Source: Phoronis australis
Taxonomy: Eukaryota; Phoronida; Phoronidae
DNA: 24,724 nucleotides
Reading direction: 5' to 3'
Assembly (NCBI GenBank): GCA_002633005.1
Contig: NMRA01001305.1
Location: 3,424 to 28,147, forward strand
Part shown: positions 1 through 12,200 of the stretch, piece after piece
Layout: every line of letters starts with the position of its first letter
How positions within the stretch are numbered: position 1 is the first letter of the stretch
Made by a program: the position numbers and the translations under genes
The notes under the pieces: generated by a model
Told to the model about the DNA's origin: nothing
Database searches by the model: none
What the model saw: the letters and a program-made list of their open reading frames with translations, nothing else

Positions 1-109
1 TTCTGTTTGAGGATCAAAACTTCACAACATATGATTTAGTTAGCAGGCAAACTCATTGAAAAAGTATTGGCACTTAGCTAAAAGTAATAAAAGTTTTGCA
101 CGCACATAC
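1..109. other. Start of the intron after exon 14
   Basis: Intronic sequence behind the donor GTATGT. No other signal seen. Confidence 0.8.
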
Positions 110-272
110 CAACAGAGAATTTACACTTGAATCCTTTATCGTTTCTGGTAGAGCCAGCTCTGAATCTAATAAAGGCATCAGGTCCCAGGTGAAGAGGACC
201 AGGTACAACACTACCAGTGAAGCCATTGTCTGTGTGTAGTTTGGGAGACTGCTGATTCTCCCCATTGTAAAC
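110..272 (-). CDS. Exon 14: CUB3, second half (last exon in window)
   Basis: Acceptor ACCATTCAG before 272, donor GTATGT at 109-104, phases 0 and 1. It encodes VYNGENQQSPKLHTDNG … FIRFRAGSTRNDKGFKCKFS, residues 633-686. It continues exon 13 as …DLDILA-VYNGE, the classic CUB strand. The phase-1 end means at least one more exon lies beyond the left edge. Confidence 0.93.
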
Positions 273-3200
273 CTGAATGGTAAACAAGGTTATTACAGTG
301 TCATTACAAAGTCATACACTTTCAAAGTGTATCTGATAGCGCAAAAAACAACAGAATATGAAAAATGACACATAAGGAATATATTCCACACAATGCTTTC
401 ATCTCTACAACACTGTGACCAGAAGGCCAGTTGACCCAGTACAACTTCCCAAAAGGCAAACAACAAAAATGACTGTGGGAGCCTCAGTAGTTGACTCTGC
501 CTGCATAGTAACTGGTGTACACCCATGTGTCGTGTTTCATAGTGACTGTTGTACACCCATGTGTCGTGTTTCATAGTGACTGTTGTACACCCATGTGTCG
601 TGTTTCATAGTGACTGTTGTACACCCATGTGTCGTGTTTCATAGTGACTGTTGTACACCCATGTGTCGTGTTTCATAGTGACTGGGGTACACCCATGTGT
701 CGTGTTTCATAGTGACTGGGGTACACCCATGTGTCGTGTTTCGGGAAATCTGTCAAACATTTTGACAATAACCAATAGAAACAGAACATATTATCAAAAG
801 TAAAATGACCATCAGTAGACAAGTCTGTTTGAAAATCAAGGGTTTAGGGAACACAACTATCACACATCTCCAGGATCACTTCAGAAGTCATTTAGTCCAT
901 AGGGACTTAAATTTATGTGACAATTTGGAGGATCAATAACATTTCTTTGGCGGCACTTTAACGCAGCTACGTAACCTGAAAATTAGCGATTGGTTTAAAA
1001 GGTAACAACATTTCAACTTAGACAAACATATTAATCAAAAATCCATTTATGATCTGTTTTCACAAAAAATCCAGTTTTGGTTAACACATTTATTTTAATA
1101 TGCTGTCCTGCATAGTTAGTGTTTTGAACCTGAATGCAAAACACAGTATTCACTCCAACATAGGACCTGATTATGACATAATTCATAATAGTTCAACAGT
1201 CACAATGTGTCAGTGATCATTTTATGTGCCAACAATATCCCTGCACTTCACTGATTAAGTGCAGCATCAAAATCAGCAGAATGAAAAATGACAAAAAACA
1301 AATAATTACAAACTTTTCAGAAGATGCACAAAAATAAATGCATTATATTTAACTGTAAAGTAACCTACATATCAGTTTGACATGCTACAACATCAAACAA
1401 GTTCAAGCATAAATCATTACTATAAATAAAAACATCAGAAAACTTACTGCAAGTATATCAAGGTCATCGGCTAATGAGAAATCATCACACTGAAATGTGA
1501 AATTCTGGTCGTCCTTGATGGCAATTTTTGTGGTGCAAAACACAAAGTTTGGATATTTAATGTCTGGATATCCAGGCGACTTGACTTCTCCAGACAAGAC
1601 GTCATCCAACTCCTGGTTACAGCCTGGTGAATACAATGGACAGTGCATCTTAGAACATTCTCACTAACTAAACAAACATAAAAAAATTATCAGTGAAGTA
1701 AGAAGTACTAGGACCAGCAAGCAAGTAGAATCTCATGGTGGCACTTTGATTGATCATTAACTTACCAACTTTGTAAGTAGCATGAAATCCTCCGCCATAC
1801 TTTTCCTTCGCCATGTCCAGATATATGTAAACATCCTTTGCTGCTGATATGACTGTTGTTGGTTCACTGTTTTTATCCAGTGTAGCCAGTAGATCAGACT
1901 TGGCATTGTCGCCATTGTGAATAGTAATTGTGTCCTCATCTCCCAGATCCAAATATACAAACTAGAAATACAAAACATTTGCTCGTGAACAGACATTAGT
2001 TTTGTCATATCAACCCAGTTTCAAATGATTAAAACAGTTTGTATAGCATGAGTTCATTATTCAACATATAACTACACTATTGGGATACAATGACAAGTAA
2101 TCAGTCAGTACTTACATCGAGTGTCATGACCTGTGTAGGTACACTTACATTGAGTGTTATGACCTGTGAAGGTAATACTTACCTTGAGTGTTATGACCTG
2201 TGTAGGTATACTTACATTGAGTGTTATGACCTATGTAGGTATACTTACCTTGAGTGTTATGACCTATGTAGGTATACTTACATTGAGAGTTAAGACCTGT
2301 GTAGGTATGCTTACATTGAGTGTTATGACCTGTGTAGGTATACTTACCTTGAGTGTTATGACCTATGTAGGTATACTTACATTGAGAGTTAAGACCTGTG
2401 TAGGTATGCTTACATTGAGTGTTATGACCTGTGTAGGTATACTTACCTTGAGTGTTATGACCTACGTAGGTATACTTACATTGAGAGTTAAGACCTTTGT
2501 AGGTATGCTTACATTGAGTGTTATGACCTGTGTAGGTATACTTACATTGAGTGTTATGACCTGTGTAGGTATACCCTTAATAACCCAACTCATGACCATG
2601 TTTGGAACACCGACGGGAAATAAGGGACTCATCAATGACATCTCTGAGATTGTGGCAGTCAGTTCAATGATAGGATTTAGTGGGGGCTTATCTGAAATAA
2701 GATTGAGAAAGTTTCAAAAGAAATTCAGACTATAATTGCTGAACTGAGACCAATTAAGAATCAAGATCTTGATTCTATTAACAAGGTCCACTGATCACAT
2801 GGGTCTGGCGACTTTCAGTGTCCTCAAGCTGATTAAACATTCAACATACAATTCTTCAGCCAATTGGGAGAGCAGTGAGGTGACCATTGCTTGACCCATG
2901 TGTGCAATTAAGAAAAGCATGGTAGAGAAGGAAAAAAATTAATGCCATTTCTCTCATGACTCCCCTCTAATGGTGGCATTTTGATGTAACCTCATGATTG
3001 TAAAGAATGTGTTGTATAAAAAATGCTGTGAAATCACACTGCCTAAAATCTCCATCCAGGTGAACTGCAGATAGCGTTGAACGTCATCCCAAATACCCAA
3101 GTATGTAATAAACGGAGTTCTTTTCACAAAAATGCCACCCAATACGCTTGTCAAGTAGGAGCAATTTTTTCATTCAACCAGGTGGCGAAAGCATTTGTGA

Positions 3201-6200
3201 AAGAAGCAACAGGTAAGATTAGCCACTGATGAGGACTGTCATGATAATAAATATTGATTAAGTAATTAGTAAAGACATTTTCATTGAAGTTGCCCAAAAT
3301 TTGTACAAAGGTACTTTTAAAACCACTATTGAGGCGCACCAGTAGTCAAACTGCCACTACTGAGGCACACCAGTAGTCAAACTGCCACTACTGAGGCACA
3401 CCACTAGTCAAACTGCCACTACTGAGGCACACCAGTACTACTAGTGAAACTGTCACAACTGAGGTGCCACATAAGTCAAATTGCCATTACTGAGGCGCAC
3501 CAGTACTCAAACCTGTCCCAAAATCAACATCAACAGTCTTCTCATCAGGAACACAGCTGCTACTTTTCAAAATAATAAAAGGGGTTCTAGTCAGATCAGT
3601 CCGAAACCCATTGTCATCCATCATCAACTTCATGGTAACACATCTGCCAAATCCTGTAAGGGGCTTAAGAGATGCAGCAGAAAACACCAGATGCCCAGAC
3701 AGAGATGACCTGACAGAGATGACCTGACAGAGATGACCACACAAAGGTGATCTGACAGAGGTGACCTGACAGAGATGACCTGACGGAGATGACCAGACAG
3801 AGATGACCTGACGGAGATGACCAGACAGAGATGACCAGACAGAGAAGACCAGACAGAGATGACCTGACCTTTCAGTTCATATCAAAAAAGTACCACATCA
3901 CACATCCACAGAACCGATAAATGACATTTTTGACAAAAGCAATATCTTCCGTGTTGTGTTTTCTACTAAGTGAGCTCACCTGATTCTCCAATCTCTCCTG
4001 GGCAGGACTTGACAAATGTTGTGCTTCCTTTTTTCTCAGTTAATGGTGCAAGGTTTTTATACAATTCACAAGATCCCAGGTTATTCTGGCTAGGTTTAAA
4101 TGTCGCAGCATTGCACTCAGAGTTGTTTCTGCACATAAGCCCACAATCCACATATGATGTGCTGGCGTGGTTGGTGAGGACAGTTTTCTTCTCCAATGTT
4201 TTACCACTGACTGCCACCATGTTGCATTCAAAATCTACAACAGAAATGACAACATAAGATTTCATTGGCTCAATTTTTTACAGCAAATTTGTTTTTGAAG
4301 AGAAATTGGAATCTCAAGAGTTGTATTTTGTGTCTATGCTTTTTAAAGTAATGCAAAGTATGCTTTCATGTTGCATACCATTTAACACTTTTAAGCTAGT
4401 TAAAATGTAGTTTGTGTGTAGTCATTCAATGAATAATCTATTGTTACCAATCATAACCTGTGCTTAGAATGATAATATTGCTGTGGTATTTTCTGGAGCT
4501 AAATTCCGATTGCACCGAATTCTAATGTCATTTGTAATTGGATGACCGAGAATATAACACTAATCAGGCAGGTTAGTCACTCCTTACTCATTTAGAAGCA
4601 GAACTCTCATCCATGCATGCTGCTGAAGGTTTAAAGAGACACACTAAGGTACAGTAATATAAAGTCAACAATGAAAACTCTACAAATTGTTCACCAAATA
4701 AAATCTTATCACTCAAATATAACGTTAAGTGATTTCGCTAAGGAGTAAATTGTTAATTTTGTTAAGTTGAAATTTTGCGAACTACTAGCAGAATACATGA
4801 AATTCATTTGATTTTAATACCTCCACTCCTCTCACTTTCACTGCGCCACTGCAACAGGTCCTTACTGAGATGGCAAGTAAATCATGGCCTTGCAAGACTC
4901 AAGTTGGTGAATACCACCACATAACAAGTGATTCGTGGCCTTGCAAGACTACACTTGGTGAATACCACCGTGTAACAATTGATTCGTGACATTGCAAGCC
5001 TACACTTGGTGAATAACACTATGTAATAAATGATTCATGGTCTTGCAAGACTACAGTTGAGGAATAACACCACGTAACAAGTGATTCATGGCCTAGGAAG
5101 ACTACAGTTCATGAATAACACCACATAATAAGTCAACATCTACTTGTAGTTTCTGGTCTTGGGCAATAAATTCATAAATCACACTTATTTTGACAAAAGA
5201 ACAATTTTAGACCAACTTTCACAACGGTGAGTCTAAATCAAAGGGTTTTTTCCGCTGTGGAAGGCAGGTTTGCAGCCACTTGAACACTTGTGTTTTCTTC
5301 GTTCATACTGTGGTCGGAATGGAGCTCAGACGGATTTTGTTTAATTATCCACTTCTTACTTACTTTTTTTGAAATTGTTTCTTCGAAATGAACTGCTATT
5401 TCTGTTTTTCAGATGACTGCCACAATGTTGTAAATGATGAAAATTTTGCATGCTGTTTGGTAATAGCTACGCCATACAAACCATGCTAAAAGCAATAAGT
5501 AAATTTTCCGGAAAAGTTATTTTTGTTGAAAAATTTGACAAAATGAAATTTCACTTGTCCGCAATATTGTGTCCCAAACTGAAAAATTTTTGCTGTACAT
5601 TATGTGCACTATATCCCTGACACTTGTGAGTGACAGTAATGATGGATGACAAGTTTATCAACAAATCACTTTTCAACTCTTAAGGGCTCGCTTGTATAAC
5701 TGAACACCTGTGAAGTATACAGCACAAGTACCACTGATGTAATCACCAAGTTTGGCAAACATTTATATAGCCAGCTGTGATAAATTGAAAAATCAAATTC
5801 ATTCAAACACATTACCTTGAAATTTTATTATGGCAGAGACTCTCATTATGTCACTTCAGTATTGTGTATTACTCAAATGTAGTGTATTGCTTTGATGAGG
5901 TTTGTTTTAACATTATAGCAGATACTACATCATTCAATTGGTTCCTATCATCGCTGAGCATACAACACACTTTGATTGGATAATGCTCTATTTTCTGCAA
6001 GATTGTGCATTATCCAATCAGGATGCGCAATCTATCTCCAAGAAAATGGAGCATTCTGATTGGATAATGCTCTATCTTCTAGAAAGGTCCATTCTCACAC
6101 GACTAGAACTTCTTAAATGAAGGTAACTTCAAGATACACAACTAACAAAAGAAATGTTATCACCTTACTATAAAACAGGAAACAAATGACATTCAAATGT

Positions 6201-9200
6201 TGCTTTATTTAGCAGCACAACTTCCTGAGACTGACCTGTTTTGAACTCTGCCTTAAATCCCTTGAACTCATTCGTCTTATCACTGGAGAACTTGATGATC
6301 ATGAAGTTATTGTAACTCAAGATTGGTTGAAAGTCATCATTGGCCATAACAACATCATTGCCAGATAGTGTCTTCAGTACAACACTGTTGTGCTCAGTTT
6401 TGGCCCCAATCAGAATCTCGACAACATCCAAATCCTTCTCAGTCACAAAGTCCATGAACTGAAATATCATACAAATGACTTTGAGGTATAAGCACAACCA
6501 AATCGTAATTCACAAATTTAATGTTTACCCTAAAAGACAAGTGAGCTGAAAAACAGTCTAAGAATAAGATTACCTTGAGCGAGACCTTAGAACCAGGAGG
6601 ACCCTCAATGGTGTACACACATCGTGTACTGTTTTTGTAGTTGGAGGGGTAGTTGTCTGACGTGATGATACCTGTCGACTGGTTGAAATAGTGATTGCAC
6701 TGTGATGCTGAAATAAGAAGAGTTACTTTTCATAAACTAAAAACGATGCTTATTATAAGGAGAGCAACACAAAGCATTCATATGAACCCATGACTGCAAT
6801 GTTCATATGTGATCCATGACTGCAATGAAGAGTATGCAAATAGGCATGTTTGCAGTTCCATGTGATATAAATAATTAAGATTAATATGGTATAAAACCTA
6901 AAAACTGACCGATCTGTAAAGCCATATGACAACTACAGTAAAGCAAAATTGACAAAAACTGAAATGACCCATAGGGGTACTACAGTAATCTAATCTCAAC
7001 TGTGTTGATAATCAACTGGTCCTGGCACATCCCAGCCATATAAATCTAATGTGTCAGGCTTCATTCGAGACACTTAATCTGTTTCAATAATACAATAGTT
7101 CACAGATAACAAATGTCTAGTCAAAAACTAAAACAACAGACACAGGGTACTAGAGTAACCAAATCTGTCCATAAACCGACTGGTACCAGTGCATTCCCTC
7201 AACATGCATAGGTATCAAGTAATGACAAAATTTGTGCTCTTTTTGCCAAGAATAAACTCATTTGTGTCACTGAACTGAATTGCGGAGCAACTGAGTGACA
7301 ACGCTGTACCTAGCTGTTCATCAGAAATAAGTCTTGACACCTGACTGAAGCTCAACACAATTGAACAACTTAGTAATAAACGTATTCAAGGACTTGAAAT
7401 CCTAGATATACCACCCACGGTATCAAACAGTTAATAATAAACGTATTGAAGGACTTGAAATCATAGATATACCACCCACGGTATCTAACAGTTAATTTTT
7501 CCAACAGCGCCATTTGTGATTGTGTGGCTCCATCCAAGTAACATTTTGAGTGAAATATCATCGGAAACACATGGAAAAGAATCTGTTGTTGTTGCATAGG
7601 TTAAGTGGACTTCTGAAAAATTTGCTTTGCATTTGGTATCTTAACTGTGTTTCTTGCCACTGTCCATTAATTTTGCTTAAAGTGCTTAAAACCATCATTA
7701 ACCTTGTTGTGCCAACTGACTACATTGTCAGCACCATGAAGCCTTGCTTTGTACTACAGTATATTACAACCATGAAGCCTTGCTTTGTACTACAGTATAT
7801 CACAACCATGAAGCCTTGCTTTGTACTACAGTATATCACAACCATGAAGCCTTGCTTTGTACTACAGTATATTACAATCATGAATTCAATATCCCAAAAA
7901 CTAGAAAACAGAAGAAAAGCGACTTCAATTGAAAGTTTCTTAGCTCTATGTACATGAGTGTAACGTATGAACATACCCAGTACCAATGTGTCATGTCTAT
8001 AAACATACAAGTTTCTTGTACAAACATGTGTCATATCCACGCTTCTCCAATGTGCCATGAAAAAGTGAAAATAGCCACAGCTTGGTCAAATACTAAGTTG
8101 TCACAACCACCTCAAAAGCAACACGTCACCATTCCTTAATATAACATAAACCGCGGGAAAATGAGCCAAAATGTCTGACAACTATTCACACAAAGTACAA
8201 TGCACCATGACTAGTGCTATAGGATTAGTTAAGTGGTGTGTATCATTACATGATCGTAACTCGAGATCAGCTAATTAACATGTCGTCATACAGTATTTGG
8301 GGGTGCTCTAATTTGACAATTTATTGACTGGTGGGGTTGTTTCTTGGTGTTTTTGATATGGTGAATTTAAGCACATTTTGCAACTTTGTATCATGATCCC
8401 TGACAATTCATTACTTGACAGTTCACACTACTATAGCAGCAAAATGTTAACGATCTCACTTTCCAAAGTACTTACGACAATCAACTTCATCTGAACCATC
8501 ATTACATTCCACTACTTCATTACAGGTCAAGTTTTTCGACAGACACTGACCAGTTCCACAAAAGAACTCATCTGAAAATACAAACATAAAATGCTCTTAC
8601 TGCCTTCGTGAATTAGCACATAACTAATGGCCCTTCCTACAACAATAACTGAAATCAATTTTCCAGAAAAGAGAATGTGCATTGGTGCCTCAGCCTTGAG
8701 CATAATACACAAACATTCCAGTAACTGAAGTGTGCCTTGTACATGGACGGCGCACTATAGTGGGCTGGGGAGGGGCTATACCCTCCCACCCCCCCACTTT
8801 TTTCAGTGCTGTGCCTCCTATGTTGTAACTTAGCATCACTAAGTGACAAATACACCCAGTTCAAGGGTAGATAATTCCAACTGTTGACATGCTATTATCA
8901 ATGTGTAAAGGCAATTGTTGTTAAAAATGAGCTTACCTTGCACATTGTGCTACCGGTATACTGCTCCCCTGGGAGATGACGGACAGTAATATTGTGCATG
9001 TTGACATTGATGGTAGAATATAAGCCTACTCATCTGCCAACATTTTGATATTTTAAAGTGCCAGAGATACATAACAGTACTATTGAGAACACCTGTATTA
9101 CAGCAGACCACTTGTTATATTTGCACCACTGGTCCAAGTACTATCTTACCAAAACAATATGTCATGCGTCATTTTGTGGTCCAAAAGCCCCAATCTACCA

Positions 9201-12200
9201 ATGACAAATGGAAAAGAGTTGGCAATTGCAGATAGACAATGCAACAACTTTGTTCCTTTTTTAATGAACACACGTTCGTATAATTAATCGAACTGAATGG
9301 GATACAAAATACAGAGACCTAAATTTAGATAAGATTTTTCAATATCTAACATGAAGTCAATATCATAAAATAATACTTTAATCATACCTTCCTGACATGA
9401 AGACCTCATACAGACAAATGGAAGCATGTCCTTGCATGGGTGAAAACTCATTCTAAACTGGTAGTTCAGTGACCATTGGTCCTCTCTAAGTCTCTTAGCC
9501 ATAACACATTTGTATGTTTCATAGTTTGGCTGGTCCGGGGCCCATACAGCCACAGCATCGACATCTTCCACTTTAGCCTGATCTGCCCACGCTGCCTCCG
9601 TTGATGAGCTATTAGTCACGTCTTTTCTGTTAAGGCCTTTAAATGACACAACAAATAATTGACCACTTAGCTTGCCCACTCACTTTTCACACAATTTCAG
9701 AATTATGTGCAATTTTAAGTTTAACATAAAAATATACTGTGATTTAGAAAGCAAGATGGCATAACAATGAAGAATAATAAAAGCCAAATATTAATTTGTG
9801 AAAAATCAATTGCTTTCTAGAGTCCACAATTTCATATCATACTCAAAACAGATAACAGTTGAATACTTGAAATGTAAGTTCAAGAAAAGGAAAATGCAGA
9901 CATCATTTCCATCAGCCGTGTAGTACCAGTCCAAATAACTTTTTCATGACCTACCTGTCCAGAACAATTTTTGATTCCTTTCATACACGAAACCTCCTAT
10001 CTTTTCTGTAGTTTCACTGTCAGGAAGTGTGGCCAAGTTGGAACCATAGCTGTGAGAAAAGAGCATGACTTCAGGATTTAAACAAAATTTAAAAAAAAAA
10101 GACAATCAAATATGAAAGTGTCACTGATTACCATAGTTTGGTCACTAGAGCGCACTGTCAGTGACCTCTCTCAAGATTTTGGCATGCATGTTGACACGGT
10201 AACTTTATGTTCTAGGAACAGACATGTCTCTAGCTGACCACCGTCCCCTTCTCTAAAACTTTAACAGCTCAGTATCAAACTAAGTTTGAGTTTCTCTTTG
10301 AACACAACCCTTATTTCTCTTCGATAGTATTTGATTGAATAAGTTTTTAGTAAATACACAGAATTGAGCGACCTATTATAAAATAAGCTGTCTTAGGTGT
10401 GAGCGAAGTAACCTAATTAGAATTTGTTTTTACATGATTTAGTCAATCTGATGTTTCACCCGCATAGGAGTACATGCTAAGTGTTCTCTCATGGGCATAA
10501 GTGCTTATATGAACAATGAGAGGTAGTCAAGTCACAGAATACAATCTGATGAAGCATTTTACAAACTCACAGAGATAGCAAAGAAGTTACATCGGACATG
10601 CAGCTCAGAAGAGTGACCTCTTAACAACTAGTTTCCCTTCAAAAGTGAGTCTATTCGTGCAAAATATGGAGTTTGAAACTCTACAAAATGAATTCTTTTT
10701 CCAATTTAGAAGGGCTTGTAACATTATCTTTATTTGTAGTTGCAAAAGATTCATTCGTTTTTCACACAGGACGATTCTCTTCTTGTTAAATCAATTAAGC
10801 TATGAAAGAATCCATACCAAAGGGTTAGTATTAATCTACAAATGTGTGGTGTTTCTGAATTACATCCCTTTGTAGGTCTTAACCAATGTGCCATGTCCCT
10901 TCAGTCCACGTACTCTCTTAATGCAATGGGTGGATATCATAATTTTCCAGCTGCACCTCACTGTCAAAAAATTATAGTTGAGTACCCTTCGCTTCAGAAT
11001 CAAGTGAACACCATAAAGGTTTTAAATAAAAGTTAATACTTAATTCACATAGAAATCGTTGGTGTTAAAAATAGCAAGTTAAGTAGACATTTGCATGCTA
11101 TTACTGTTACACACTTTCACTGTGCACAATTGAATGAGTTCAAGATCTGTGTATAACTTACTTGGAGCAGTAGTCTTGAGCATCTTCCCATGACAAAGGA
11201 TTCAGAAAGACCCGGTAACAGTCACCATCATACAATGTCCAACCTGAAATAGGTATATAGGGATGTAGTGGAATGCTTGGTGATGCTTAGGCAATGCATT
11301 CTGGTGTATGCGCTACGTATATGGAAGGCTTATCATGTAACGGAACTGCTCAACTGAATTTACTTTTTGATTGATAAAATAATTAGTTTACAAGACCATA
11401 TGTACAGTGGAAACAGTAACATATAACAAATTAATTGGATGTGTATTTACATCCAATTAATTTTCAAAACTGCAATTACCTCCTCTTCATTTTGTCCTAA
11501 ATATTCAAATTAATAGGTCACCTGACTAAAAAGCCGTGACCTTTGGCCCTTTTGCGCTGGTAATTAGGGTTTAATTTATACTTAAATGTAATATTAAAAG
11601 GACAAAAGCAAAATTCAAAAAGGGGCACAGTTTAATGACAGCAAAGATAAACTTGTTGGGCATTCTGGTTTTCAGTTTATTTTCACTCAAATGTTATCTC
11701 CAACTCCTAGCATTATCATTTCGCAAGTTACCCGTGAGCACCACAAATGCTGTCCACTGAACCCCAGGGCAGCATTGGTGGACCAAACACTACTAGGACC
11801 TAGATCATGCTTTGTCCTACTGTCAAGATGGGTTAGGGTGAGAACTGCAAAGGATAAATCAGATGATAGCATGACCATCCTTCCGCTAGCCTAATGAAAA
11901 TTTACTTTGAATAAAGTTAAAAAAAGAACTTGTAGAATCCACCTTGGGGATGGCTGATCTCAAATTTACAATGCCGGCAGTGGTCTCAGTAGGTCTGCAC
12001 ACCAATTAGTTGTACAGGCAAATGATCATAATGGGATGGTGGTGTTGAAAGTTTGCAAAATAGTTTGTAAAACAGAAAGGTCGACATGTTACTTAATAGT
12101 CCTTTTACAGGCCCATTGCAACAGACACTGTGGTTGAGGAGTTTTGCAAGTGTTTTAATGTTTTTCTTAGCTTTGAGTTTTCACTGAAACTGCTTTACTT

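Larger units (their letters stand above)
4235..6235. other. Intron 8
   Basis: About 2 kb, AT-rich, between CUB1 and the PAN exon. It holds the 51-bp array and the inverted/direct motif cluster at 5973-6070; nothing else coding is seen. Confidence 0.85.
6708..8475. other. Intron 6
   Basis: 1.77-kb intron between LDLa and CUB1 with a short duplication at 6779-6827 (CCATGACTGCAATG twice), the 60-bp duplication at 7371-7495 and the 36-bp array at 7735-7880. No further coding signal. Confidence 0.85.

Noticed and set aside
293-574. Minus-strand ORF in intron 13
   Set aside because: Partly repeat-derived (34-bp array) with no splice or domain support.
504-742. CRISPR array
   Set aside because: Units are contiguous with no unique spacers and the context is eukaryotic.
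2166-2735. 189-codon plus-strand ORF
   Set aside because: It reads through the 33-bp array in the antisense direction. The 11-codon period keeps it open and there is no start or domain evidence.
3182-3212. 31-bp plus-strand segment between a good acceptor and a good donor (microexon-like)
   Set aside because: No neighbouring plus-strand exons; such pairs occur by chance.
2954-3339. Minus-strand ORFs with a CUB-like Gly-Phe-Lys-Ser-Thr-Phe string
   Set aside because: No flanking CUB pattern and no in-phase splice sites; the exon 10 to exon 11 junction is already complete without it.
3513-3709. Longer exon 10 using acceptors in the 14-bp array
   Set aside because: Those CAG sites give phase 0 or 2, incompatible with the phase-1 end of the PAN exon; kept only as an alternative.
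3970-4257. 95-codon plus-strand ORF
   Set aside because: Exact antisense of the PAN exon, whose six cysteines and splice sites are convincing.
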